A DNA stretch of 19,676 nucleotides, from positions 1 to 19,676 of the forward strand of contig JAFWGD010000018.1 in the NCBI GenBank assembly GCA_017515355.1. Direction: 5' to 3'. The notes under the pieces are model-generated. The model was given only the letters and a program-made list of their open reading frames with translations. It had not been told where the DNA came from and made no database searches. The DNA comes from Coriobacteriales bacterium. GTDB taxonomy: Bacteria; Actinomycetota; Coriobacteriia; Coriobacteriales; CADBOM01. A program made the translations under genes and the position numbers. Shown piece after piece: positions 7,324 to 14,971 of the stretch; the stretch's first letter is position 1; each line of letters begins with the position of its first letter.

Positions 7324-8031
7324 TTAGAAGTAGTACCCGCGGAAGAGCTTCATGAACACGTCGAGATCCGGCTTGTATGTGATCTTGAGGTTGATCAGGT
7401 TGGTCGGGATGATCTTCATGTCCATGCCGTTTGCCAAGGCGAGCGCCCCAGCGGAGGTGCAGCGCTGCAGCTCCTCGATGCTCGAATTGCTGTAGATGTC
7501 GAAGATGCGCCCGAACATGAACGCCTCGGGGGACGCTCCCGAGACGACTTGCTCCCTCGGGATGACGCGCTCGAGCAGTCTGGTCTCGGCATCGAAGCAG
7601 TAGACGGTGTCGTATTGGCACTGGCCGAGCGTCGCTCCGCCGTACTCCTTGGTGGCCTCGATCACCGCGCCGAGGTTCTCTTCGTCGACGTAGGGATGCG
7701 TCGCATCGTGGATCAGGACGACGTCGTCGTCGCTCGCGAACTCGGAGGCCGCGATCAGGCCGTTGCGCACCGACTCGGAGCGGGTATCCCCGCCAGCAAC
7801 GACGCGCGTGTCGACCTCGATTCCCTCGCGCTCAACCCACTCGCGCGTGTAGTCGATACAGTCTGCGTGGCAGACGATGACGATCGCATCGATCTCGTCG
7901 AGACGGGCATACTTGGCTACGATGTAGCTGAAGATCGGCTTGCCTTCCAGCTCGACGAACTGCTTCGGGATGTCGGCGCCGAAACGCGTTCCGGAACCGC
8001 CCATCATCATAAGCAGAATGTTCTTCGACAT
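7324..8031 (-). CDS. IspD/TarI-like CTP:alditol-phosphate cytidylyltransferase
   Basis: A 235-residue protein of the IspD/TarI family, which joins CMP from CTP to a sugar-alcohol phosphate. Visible motifs are the CTP-binding loop GGSGTRFG with Arg16, PKQF with Lys23, AGGDTRSESVRNG (79-91), and LKIT with the conserved Lys near the C-terminus. In IspD and TarI the next motif is usually Asp-Ala-x-Arg-Pro, the Arg contacting the substrate. Here it is HDATHPYV (108-115), with His112 in place of Arg. That argues against methylerythritol phosphate and for a different alditol phosphate. I chose the ATG at 8031 because AAAGG lies 7-8 nt upstream; an in-frame ATG at 8046 has a poor ribosome site. Flanked by LicD and GatD-like genes, its product is probably a CDP-alditol for the surface polymer. 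Confidence 0.85.
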   Translation of the reverse strand: MSKNILLMMMGGSGTRFGADIPKQFVELEGKPIFSYIVAKYARLDEIDAIVIVCHADCIDYTREWVEREGIEVDTRVVAGGDTRSESVRNGLIAASEFASDDDVVLIHDATHPYVDEENLGAVIEATKEYGGATLGQCQYDTVYCFDAETRLLERVIPREQVVSGASPEAFMFGRIFDIYSNSSIEELQRCTSAGALALANGMDMKIIPTNLINLKITYKPDLDVFMKLFRGYYF

Positions 8032-8076
8032 CTCAATACCTTTCATCTCGCACGCGGCAGACGTGCATCGAAGCCG

Positions 8077-9615
8077 CTACGGCTCCAGTATCTCGCCATC
8101 TTCCAGAATCAAGCACTTGAAGCCGTGCTCGGTGTATCTCTCGTGTATCGGGGGCAGCGACATGAAGTCGCCGTACTGCCTCGTCAGGAAGGCCTCCGCG
8201 CCATTGGGGTTCGCAAGCCTCGCCCCCTCGTAGTCTACCACCTTTACCGGCAGTGCCTCGCTGCGGCTGATCGTCGTGTATGACGGGATGAAGCTCGCGA
8301 ATCGAGCGTTGGCACCGCGGCCGTAGATCGGGTTGAAGAAGCGCGCCGAGACGTGGTAGCCGAGCCTGCAGAGCGCCACTGGGAAGAAGCGCGATGCGAA
8401 GCGGTAGCGCTTGAGCTTGGCGCGGTCGGCGGCGGGCAGCTTGGAGAGGTCGGTCTTGAGGTCCGCGATCGCGTACTCGCGGCGGCGCTTGAAGCCCGAG
8501 GAGGTCCTGGCGAAGTTGAACGCCAGCTTGCGTTGGACCTTCGCCATCACACCCGTCTTCGGCATGGCATCGAACGGAAACGCGTCGATCCAAAGGCCCT
8601 TGTTGAAATCCTTGTCGTGGTTGTAATAGGTGATGTACTGCGGATTGGCCTTTCGCAGGCGCGCATAGGCGAAGTGGATGTGCGGATCGGTCGAGGGGAG
8701 CTGGATCATGAACTCCGGGCCGATGTGCCGCTCGATCTCCTTGACGAAGCGCTTGTAGTCGCTGCGAAGCATGCCGACGTCGACGTCATCGTCCCACGGG
8801 ATGAATCCGTGGTGGCGAACCGCCCCGAGCATGCTTCCGCCAACGAGGAAGTAGTCGATGCCGGCCTCCTTGCATGCGGCATCGAGCTTGACCATCGAGT
8901 CGAGGTTCTCGCGTTGCACTGTGGAGAGGATGCGGTCGTAGCTGTCGTTGAGCTCGGTGGTCCAGTTGCCGACCTTCGCTGGCAGCGGAACCTTTATCCC
9001 CGAGATCTCGCCGAATCGAACTGGCAGGAGGTTGCCCTCCTCCATGCTCTTCTGGAAGATCGTGCGCTCGCCTGCGAACCCGCCCTCGGGCCTGCTGAAG
9101 AGGCACGTGCGCACTCCGCTTCCGATACCCTCGTACCTGCGGAGGGCCTTGGCGAGCTTGCTGAACTCGGCGATTCCGGAGAAGCCCTGCGTCTCCTCCA
9201 TGCGCTTGTAGAGCGTCATCGCCTTCTTCGATTCCTTGAGGATCGCAAAGCGCAGGATCGTCTGATAGGGAATCTCGTCGAGCGGATAGAAGTTGATCCA
9301 AGCTTGACCGTCCCCGACGCGAGCATAGGGTTTGGAGAAGAGCTTGCCACCGACCTCGACCTCATGATCGCACTGCAGGCCGATGCGCCCGCACGCCTGC
9401 ACCAGGCGCTCGAGCACAGCATCGTAGTCCTCGCGGAAAGCCGCGAAGGTAACCGGACCCATTCCCTCGTAGAGCGCTTGGTAGTGGATTGCGGCGACGC
9501 AGGTGTTGCCGATGGCGAAGACGCTGGTGTCCAGGGATGGCGCGATCTTGCGGAGAACCTCCGTTTGCGCAGCTAGCAGGGAGATTTCGGCCTCGTTTGC
9601 GATCTTCTCGCTCAT
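8077..9615 (-). CDS. Tandem LicD protein: non-catalytic N-terminal copy plus intact C-terminal LicD domain
   Basis: A 512-residue protein whose ATG overlaps the TGA of the TagF-like gene (ATGA, 4 nt). The C-half (from about residue 235) is an intact LicD domain: YFLVGGSMLGAVRHHG (255-270) and FIPWDDDVDVGMLRSDY (271-287). The N-half aligns to this without gaps over 33 residues (32-64). There the Gly-Gly-Ser is Gly-Asn-Thr, and Asp-Asp-Asp-Val-Asp is Met-Gly-Pro-Val-Thr (52-56), so both catalytic acids are gone. The architecture matches the 3156-4907 protein, but the decay is different in detail. The C-half probably transfers a CDP-activated alditol or choline phosphate to the growing glycan. 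The donor cannot be read from sequence; the IspD-like gene directly downstream suggests it. Confidence 0.87.
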   Translation of the reverse strand: MSEKIANEAEISLLAAQTEVLRKIAPSLDTSVFAIGNTCVAAIHYQALYEGMGPVTFAAFREDYDAVLERLVQACGRIGLQCDHEVEVGGKLFSKPYARVGDGQAWINFYPLDEIPYQTILRFAILKESKKAMTLYKRMEETQGFSGIAEFSKLAKALRRYEGIGSGVRTCLFSRPEGGFAGERTIFQKSMEEGNLLPVRFGEISGIKVPLPAKVGNWTTELNDSYDRILSTVQRENLDSMVKLDAACKEAGIDYFLVGGSMLGAVRHHGFIPWDDDVDVGMLRSDYKRFVKEIERHIGPEFMIQLPSTDPHIHFAYARLRKANPQYITYYNHDKDFNKGLWIDAFPFDAMPKTGVMAKVQRKLAFNFARTSSGFKRRREYAIADLKTDLSKLPAADRAKLKRYRFASRFFPVALCRLGYHVSARFFNPIYGRGANARFASFIPSYTTISRSEALPVKVVDYEGARLANPNGAEAFLTRQYGDFMSLPPIHERYTEHGFKCLILEDGEILEP

Positions 9616-10784
9616 AGCCTATCACCTGCCTTGGCGCCCAGTCTGCCGACGATGAATTCGACCACGTCCCCGGTGACGTCGTCGCCCACCCCTGCGAAGT
9701 AGGATTCGCAGAACGCGGAGAACGGGTCATCCGCTCCCCCGCCCTGCGCGAAGGCAAGAACGGCATCCATCAGCACGTCGGCATCGGCGCTGGAGCGGCT
9801 GGGAAACTCGATCAGCGGGTCGATGAAGAGCCCTGGCGACTTGCGGTAGCTCTCGATGTCGGGGACGTAGAAGAAGACGGGAACCCCGGCTAGCCATGCC
9901 TCGAAGGCGATGGCGGAATAGTCGGTGATGACGCAGTCCGACACGGTAAGCATCTCGAGGCTCTTCACCTCGGAGGAGATGATGACGTTTCCGGAGCTTG
10001 CGGCTTCGGAGCCATCGGATTTGGTGAGCGGATGCCCCGAGACGAGAAGGTTCATCGAATCGGCTGGACAACGCGATGCGAGCTTCGAGATGCTATCGGA
10101 AAGCCATGCGTCGGTAGCGGCATCTTGGCGCATCGTCGGCGCATAGAGGACGTTGAACCTGCCATCGCCGAGATCGAGGTGCTCGCGCACCTTTGCCAGC
10201 GCCTCCTCGCGTTCCGGCGTGCCGTCGATGCCTAGAGCGCGGATGCCGTCGATGCGCGGCATTCCCAACGCAACGATAGCCTCGGGCCCATAGCCGAACG
10301 ACTTGCAGTAGGCCTCGGTCGCACCGGGTCCTCCAGCGATGATGCAGTCGTAGTTTTTGTGCATGCACCCGACGCTCGCCTGCTTCTCGGTCCTGCCGGC
10401 CTCGGTGCCGAGCGAGGAGAGCCCGAACTTCTTGATTGCGCCGAGGGCGTGCCATATCTGGATTACCTCATGGCCCGACATGTCCTTCGGAACGCAAACG
10501 GCCTGCACGTACCCGTTGACGACTATGACGCGCGAGGTGGCGGCGAGCTTGATCTGCCGGATCATCTTGCGCGAGTATCCGAACAGCCCGTCGCTTGCGT
10601 AGTTCGTGAGGCAGCTGACGATCTCGATGCCCGGGTGCGTTGCCTCGATGCGGTCGATCAGCAGCTGGTAGTCTATCGGCATGGTTGAACCCTGGCGCGA
10701 GAGGAGCGCGATCCTGTCCTTGGGCTTTCCGTTGCTGAAGAGGCTGAAGAGCAGCCTCATGATGCCAACTATGATTCTCAGCAT
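9612..10784 (-). CDS. CDP-glycerol/CDP-alditol phosphotransferase (TagB/TagF family)
   Basis: A 390-residue protein, close to TagB length and lacking the extra N-terminal domain of TagF. These peripheral membrane enzymes transfer or polymerise glycerol or ribitol phosphate from CDP donors onto a lipid-linked acceptor. The motifs are WHALGAIKKFG (111-121), YAPTMR (214-219), LLVSGHP (246-252, conserved His251) and VSDCVITDYSAIAFEAW (281-297). The N-terminus MLRIIVGIMRLLFSLF is amphipathic and may contact the membrane. An open frame continues upstream into the TagD-like gene, but the ATG at 10784, 2 nt after that gene's stop, is where family-like sequence begins. Whether it uses CDP-glycerol from the adjacent TagD-like enzyme, the proposed CDP-hexitol, or both cannot be decided. 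Confidence 0.9.
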   Translation of the reverse strand: MLRIIVGIMRLLFSLFSNGKPKDRIALLSRQGSTMPIDYQLLIDRIEATHPGIEIVSCLTNYASDGLFGYSRKMIRQIKLAATSRVIVVNGYVQAVCVPKDMSGHEVIQIWHALGAIKKFGLSSLGTEAGRTEKQASVGCMHKNYDCIIAGGPGATEAYCKSFGYGPEAIVALGMPRIDGIRALGIDGTPEREEALAKVREHLDLGDGRFNVLYAPTMRQDAATDAWLSDSISKLASRCPADSMNLLVSGHPLTKSDGSEAASSGNVIISSEVKSLEMLTVSDCVITDYSAIAFEAWLAGVPVFFYVPDIESYRKSPGLFIDPLIEFPSRSSADADVLMDAVLAFAQGGGADDPFSAFCESYFAGVGDDVTGDVVEFIVGRLGAKAGDRL

Positions 10785-10786
10785 GG

Positions 10787-11236
10787 TTAGTCGAACTCGC
10801 CCTTGAGCCTTGTCTTGACATCGGTGGTGGAGACGCCGTGGGTCCTGTCGAGGTAGATGACGTCGCAGTATTCGCGCAGCTTCTCGAAGCGCTCGTCGCC
10901 CTCCCAATCGGAGCCCATGACGACAACATCGACGTGGTACCTCTCTATGTCATCGGGCTTCTGGTCCCAGTCATATTCGGGAATGACGAGGTCGACGTAG
11001 CGGATGGCCTCGAGCATCTCCTTGCGAACCTCGTAGGGATAGAAGCTCTCCTTGCCCTTTATCGCATTGAACTCGTCGGTCGAAAGGCCGACGATCAGGT
11101 AGTCTCCGCATTGCGCAGCGCGCTGGAGCAGGCGGATATGCCCATAGTGCAGCAGGTCGTAGGTGCCATAGGTCAGCACCCTGCGCAGGCCCGTGTAGCC
11201 CTGTTCGTTTGGCTGTGGGATCGATGGTTGTGCCAT
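10787..11236 (-). CDS. tagD: Glycerol-3-phosphate cytidylyltransferase (TagD-like)
   Basis: A 149-residue cytidylyltransferase that makes CDP-glycerol from CTP and glycerol-3-phosphate. Diagnostic motifs are TYGTYDLLHYGHIRLL (22-37) with the HxGH catalytic signature at 30-33, FYPYEVRKEML (65-75), MGSDWEGD (107-114) and RTHGVSTTDVK (131-141). The usual form of the last motif is Arg-Thr-Glu-Gly-Ile-Ser-Thr-Thr, so Glu has become His. There is an N-terminal extension of about 18 residues compared with B. subtilis TagD (129 residues). A strong GGGAGG 4 nt before the ATG at 11236 supports this longer start. It lies between the LCP gene (28 nt) and the TagF-like gene (2 nt) and presumably feeds the latter. 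Confidence 0.93.
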   Translation of the reverse strand: MAQPSIPQPNEQGYTGLRRVLTYGTYDLLHYGHIRLLQRAAQCGDYLIVGLSTDEFNAIKGKESFYPYEVRKEMLEAIRYVDLVIPEYDWDQKPDDIERYHVDVVVMGSDWEGDERFEKLREYCDVIYLDRTHGVSTTDVKTRLKGEFD

Positions 11237-11264
11237 TTTGCCTCCCGCTGACGATCGGCGAACG

Positions 11265-12668
11265 CTACTGCTTGGGATTCGGATCCTCGCCCTTGTCCAC
11301 GCGCTCCATCATAGCCTTCCACTCGCTATCGTAGACCACGACGTACGATATGCCGTTGATCATCGTCGGCCCCGATGGAACCACCGCGGTCATGATGGCA
11401 TCAGTATCCATTCCGCGCATGTCCATCGCCAATCCGATGATCTCGCTGACATCCATGTCGGTGGCGACTGCCTTCGTGATGCTCTTGATGATCTTTGGCA
11501 TCTCGGTGACATCGGAGGAGAGAACCTGCTTTGCGATGGCCTTGATCAGCTGCCTTTGGTTGTCGGCGCGCTGATAGTCGCCCGTGGGATAGGTCTTGCG
11601 GCAGCGCGCGAAGACGAGCGCCTGCTTGCCATTGAGCTTCTGCTTGCCCTCTGGGACGCTGACGCCATCATAGTAGGTGTTGGGCGGCACTACGACGGTG
11701 ACTCCGCCGAGCGCATCGACGATCTCCTTGAATCCGGAGAAGTCGACCTCGACGACGTGGGAGATCGATACGCCTGCGAACTTGTTGACAGTCTTGACAA
11801 CGAGCGCGGCGCCGCCATAGCTGTAGGCTGCATTGATCTTATCGGTACCATATCCGGGAATCTCGACGCGCGTGTCGCGCGGGATCGAGATCAGCGTCAC
11901 CTTCTGCGAAGCGGTGTCGACTCTCGCCAGGATGATGGTGTCGGAGCGACCGCGGTCGCTGCCCGGGTCGCGCGTGTCGGAACCGAGGATGAGCACGTAG
12001 AAGGGCTCGCCCATCGCGGAGACGGGCTCGAGCACCTCTGCGACGTCGGAATCGAGCGTGTGGAGGTTGGCGTTGAGGTTGCGGACGTAGAGCACGCCGG
12101 CAATCACGGCGGCCGCAGCTAGCGTGAGGAACACGATGAGAATCGTGAGCGCGACCTTCTTGCCCTTGCTCATCTTCTTCTTGGCCTTGGGAGGCTTCTT
12201 CTCCTTCTCGGGCTTGTCGCCCTTGGAGTCGGCCGCAACCATCGAGGTGTAGGGAGCGATCGCGTGCTCGCCGTTGGCATGCTTTCCGACCGGGGCGAGC
12301 TCGGCCTCGCTGACCACAGGGGCGAATTCGCCATCTGCGGGAGCGATCTCGGTTTTCACGTGAGCGAATTCGCTGTTGATCTCGTTGATGCTCTTGGCTC
12401 CGCCGTCCTTGGAAGCGCGCGTGCGCTTCGAGCCCTTGCCACTCGCCTGCCGCGTGCTCTTCCTAGCGGAACCGGCGCCGGGTGCAGCGCTCCTCCTGCC
12501 ACTGTTGTTGGAGTGGGATCCGCGCGAGGATCCGCTGCGTCCGCTGGAGCTGCGTCCGGAAGAACCCCTGGAGCGCGATCCGCTTCCGTAGGAATCCCTG
12601 GAGTAGCGGCTGGCCGAATCTGAGTGATTTCTCTTGTTGCGATCGTTGTCGCTGGATGAACCGGGCAT
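11265..12668 (-). CDS. LytR-CpsA-Psr (LCP) family cell-wall glycopolymer ligase
   Basis: A 467-residue membrane protein of the family that moves teichoic acids or capsules from a lipid carrier to peptidoglycan outside the cell. One membrane helix lies at 172-195 after a lysine-rich stretch (positive side inside). The LCP domain follows: LILGSDTRD (226-234), GRSDTIILARVD (240-251), SIPRDTRV (261-268) and GDYQRADNQRQ (363-373), including the Arg and Asp residues that bind pyrophosphate. The cytoplasmic tail of about 170 residues is unusual. Its first 60 are almost wholly Ser, Arg, Gly and Asn, followed by Lys/Ala-rich and then acidic stretches, so it is probably disordered. The start has AAGAGG 6 nt upstream, overlapping the TagH-like stop. 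It probably anchors the polymer made by this operon. Confidence 0.93.
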   Translation of the reverse strand: MPGSSSDNDRNKRNHSDSASRYSRDSYGSGSRSRGSSGRSSSGRSGSSRGSHSNNSGRRSAAPGAGSARKSTRQASGKGSKRTRASKDGGAKSINEINSEFAHVKTEIAPADGEFAPVVSEAELAPVGKHANGEHAIAPYTSMVAADSKGDKPEKEKKPPKAKKKMSKGKKVALTILIVFLTLAAAAVIAGVLYVRNLNANLHTLDSDVAEVLEPVSAMGEPFYVLILGSDTRDPGSDRGRSDTIILARVDTASQKVTLISIPRDTRVEIPGYGTDKINAAYSYGGAALVVKTVNKFAGVSISHVVEVDFSGFKEIVDALGGVTVVVPPNTYYDGVSVPEGKQKLNGKQALVFARCRKTYPTGDYQRADNQRQLIKAIAKQVLSSDVTEMPKIIKSITKAVATDMDVSEIIGLAMDMRGMDTDAIMTAVVPSGPTMINGISYVVVYDSEWKAMMERVDKGEDPNPKQ

Positions 12669-12678
12669 ATCTGGCCTC

Positions 12679-13425
12679 TTACATGTTGTTCGACTTGTCG
12701 TAGAACTCGATTGCGTCCTTGATCGGGCCGTCGTAGGTCAGCCTGCCATGGTCGAGAACTAGACCGCGAGTGCAGAACTCCTGCGCCGCGGATGAGCTGT
12801 GCGTGACGAAGAGAACGGTGACGCCGGTGCCGCTCATGATTTCCTTGACCCTGGTGATGCACTTCTTGGAGAACCTCTTGTCGCCAACGGAGAGCGCCTC
12901 GTCAACCACGAGGATCTCCGGGTCGATCGAGGATGCGAATGAGAAGCCGAGCCTGACCTTCATACCGCTCGAGTAGGTCCTCATCGGCTGGTCGAAGTAT
13001 GAGCCGAGCTCCGCGAACTCCTCGACAGCGGGGGTGAGCTCGGCGATCTCCTTCTTGTTCAGCCCCCAGAGGAAGCCGCGCATCTCGATGTTCTCGCGCC
13101 CCGTGAGGTTCATGTCGAATCCCGCGGAGAGCTCGAGCAGAGCGCTGACGCGACCATTGACGTCGACCGTGCCGGAAGTGGGGGTGATGACGCCGGTGAT
13201 GATCTTGAGTGCCGTCGACTTGCCCGCTCCGTTGTTGCCTACGAGGGCGACCGCCTCGCCGCGCTTGATCTCGAAGGAGAGGTCGCAGTTGGCGTGGATC
13301 GTCTCGTGCTTGACCCTCTTGTTGAAGACCGAGTAGAAGCGAGCGCGATCGTTCTTGAAGAGGCGATAGGTCTTGTCGACGTGCGAGAACCTGATCGCGA
13401 CCTCATCCTCTGACCTAGAGAACAT
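12679..13425 (-). CDS. tagH: ABC transporter ATPase for surface polymer export (TagH/Wzt-like)
   Basis: A 248-residue ATPase. Walker A is GNNGAGKST (63-71), the signature YSSGM (151-155), Walker B ILVVDE (171-176) and the switch His is 209. GRVSALLELSAGFDMNLTGRE (91-111) is the stretch typical of teichoic-acid and O-antigen exporters, with the ELGAGF-like box. It ends soon after the nucleotide-binding domain, without the C-terminal extension of B. subtilis TagH or E. coli O9a Wzt, so it has no obvious chain-recognition domain. The start overlaps the permease gene by 11 nt. With that permease it would flip the lipid-linked polymer out of the cell before LCP attachment. Confidence 0.92.
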   Translation of the reverse strand: MFSRSEDEVAIRFSHVDKTYRLFKNDRARFYSVFNKRVKHETIHANCDLSFEIKRGEAVALVGNNGAGKSTALKIITGVITPTSGTVDVNGRVSALLELSAGFDMNLTGRENIEMRGFLWGLNKKEIAELTPAVEEFAELGSYFDQPMRTYSSGMKVRLGFSFASSIDPEILVVDEALSVGDKRFSKKCITRVKEIMSGTGVTVLFVTHSSSAAQEFCTRGLVLDHGRLTYDGPIKDAIEFYDKSNNM

Positions 13426-14212
13426 CTGCCACCTCCGTATTCAGTCTACGGAAGACAATCCGTGCGACGATGATCGTCGCGAGGAACACGACTAGGAAGA
13501 TGAGGAGCATCTTCGGGTTCTCCCAAAGCCACATGTTGTCGCACATCGCGTATCTGTGGGCCTCGACGAAGAACGAAACCGGGTTGAAGCACATGACGGT
13601 ATGGACCCACTCGTGGTGGATCGTGCCGAGGTTGAAGATGATTCCAGAGAGCCAGAACAGCGGAGTCGACAGCGTCTTGATCAGGTTGCCGAAGTCCTTG
13701 CTGATGGCGGAGAGCGGCGAGGTCATCACCGACCAGGCCACGAAGAACCCGTACATCAGCGCGAAAACGAACGGCAGCTGGATCAGGTAGATGCTGAAGT
13801 GGTAGCCGAAGATGATGCAGCCGAGCATGAATATGCCCATGCTCATCAGGTAGATGTAGAGCTTGGAGAGCGCATAGAACGCCGAGATCGCCACAAGAGG
13901 GAACTTGATCTTGTTGACCAGATAGGTGTAGCGCCTATAGACATCGGAGCCTGTGCTGATGAGCTCCTGCATGAAGAACCACGGGATGAGGCCGGCGGTG
14001 AGCCAGACGATGTAGGGATAGTCGCCGACCGTGCTTCCGGCCTTGAGGCCGAGAGCAAGGGCGAGCCAGAATACGAAAACGTAGGTTGCAGGTCTGACGA
14101 AGAGCCAGATCCAACCGAGAACCGCGCCGCGGCATGTTTTCACCAAGTCGATCTTGGCTAGATGGAAGACTTGAGATTTCCACTCCCAACAGCCTCGAAA
14201 GAAACTCAGCAC
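13415..14212 (-). CDS. tagG: ABC-2 type polymer export permease (TagG/Wzm-like)
   Basis: A 265-residue protein with about six hydrophobic segments and an amphipathic N-terminus, the usual size and pattern of TagG/Wzm permeases. It shows family features such as RGAVLGWIWLFVRPATY (28-44) and NPVSFFVEAHRY near the last periplasmic loop. It starts with GTG at 14212: GAGGTG lies 10 nt upstream and an in-frame TGA closes the frame 12 nt before the GTG, so no longer start is possible. It is the first gene of the ten-gene operon, preceded by a 339-nt non-coding region. It would form the membrane channel driven by the overlapping ATPase gene. Confidence 0.92.
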   Translation of the reverse strand: MLSFFRGCWEWKSQVFHLAKIDLVKTCRGAVLGWIWLFVRPATYVFVFWLALALGLKAGSTVGDYPYIVWLTAGLIPWFFMQELISTGSDVYRRYTYLVNKIKFPLVAISAFYALSKLYIYLMSMGIFMLGCIIFGYHFSIYLIQLPFVFALMYGFFVAWSVMTSPLSAISKDFGNLIKTLSTPLFWLSGIIFNLGTIHHEWVHTVMCFNPVSFFVEAHRYAMCDNMWLWENPKMLLIFLVVFLATIIVARIVFRRLNTEVADVL

Positions 14213-14551
14213 TATCCGATCACCTCATAGGTCTTGCAAGCATGTGGGTCGCGTGCCCTGCAAGCAGCTCGCTTGGCTCTCCTGGACGTTCCAAGCACGC
14301 TGCGAAGATTCAGATTAACTGCATAATTATCTCATATCGGACGGTCGAGCAGAAGAATCGCAACGGTGCAAAGGGCGCTATGGCGCTGCTGCACGGGCAA
14401 AAAGGCGCCAACTTCACAAACTCCCCACAACATTTTGGCGTTTTTCGGCGCTTTTCCGCGATTGCCAGCACGCGAAGACAGCGGCGCAGCGATGCATTTC
14501 GAGCACTGCCATGCCCCTTGAGAAGACTGCAACTGTGGCGTTGCGGATCTC
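14213..14551. other. Intergenic region upstream of the polymer operon
   Basis: This 339-nt gap lies between the ndk stop and the permease GTG. I see no convincing gene or RNA in it. It holds an AT-rich patch (14312-14335) with a promoter-like element. It also has a run of short GGCGC/GCGCC repeats around 14375-14455 that can form weak stems, for example CGCCAA with TTGGCG on the minus strand across a long loop. These may help end ndk transcription but do not form a classical terminator. Confidence 0.5.
14326..14334 (-). promoter_or_regulatory. Extended -10 promoter element for the polymer operon
   Basis: The minus strand reads TGA-GATAAT (14334-14326), an extended -10 with five of six consensus bases. 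It sits about 114 nt before the GTG of the permease. The -35 position (TTCTGC) is poor, as is common for extended -10 promoters. It is the only AT-rich candidate in this gap. Confidence 0.4.
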
Positions 14552-14956
14552 CTAGCCGAAGTAGATCGAGATCTCGCGCGCGGCAGATTCGGGAGAATCG
14601 GAACCGTGGATCGCATTCTCCCTCACGCTGGTGCCGAAGTCCGCACGAATCGTTCCCGGCTCGGCCTTCTCCGGATCGGTCGCTCCCATGATCTCCCTGC
14701 AGCGCGCAACGGCGTTCTCCCCGGAGATGACCATCTTGACGACCGGGCCGCTCAGCATGAACTCGATCAGCGGAGGATAGAACGGCTTGCCCTCGTGCTC
14801 TTCGTAGCCCAATTTGACCTGCTCGGGAGTCAGGGTGGCCAGCTCGATGCGCTCGATGGTTAGCTCGGAACGCTCGAAGCGCGTGATGATCTCTCCGACG
14901 TGCCCAGCGGCTACGGCGTTGGGCTTGATCATGCTGTAGGTCTTCTCGATTGCCAT
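14552..14956 (-). CDS. ndk: Nucleoside diphosphate kinase
   Basis: A 134-residue enzyme that equalises nucleoside triphosphate pools by passing phosphate from ATP through a phosphohistidine. Family features are the N-terminal KTYSMIKPNAV (5-15) with the ATP-binding Lys and the C-terminal ENAIHGSDSPESA, which places the active-site His at 117. Length is normal. The ATG at 14956 has AAGGA 9 nt upstream and follows ligA by 15 nt, so the two are probably co-transcribed. CTP made with its help would be used by the cytidylyltransferases of the next operon, but nothing shows a specific link. Confidence 0.97.
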   Translation of the reverse strand: MAIEKTYSMIKPNAVAAGHVGEIITRFERSELTIERIELATLTPEQVKLGYEEHEGKPFYPPLIEFMLSGPVVKMVISGENAVARCREIMGATDPEKAEPGTIRADFGTSVRENAIHGSDSPESAAREISIYFG

Positions 14957-14971
14957 TGGATGCGGTCCTTC

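Noticed and set aside
8032..8076. Possible small hairpin (GCACG/CGTGC) in the gap before the IspD-like gene
   Set aside because: The stem has only 5 bp and no T run follows, so there is no support for an attenuator or internal terminator.
4735..8283. A 1182-codon open frame on the plus strand across the LicD, GatZ-, GatD- and IspD-like genes
   Set aside because: It is antisense to four genes with clear family motifs, and its Val/Asp/Leu-rich sequence has no recognisable domain. Long antisense frames are common in GC-rich genes with biased third positions.
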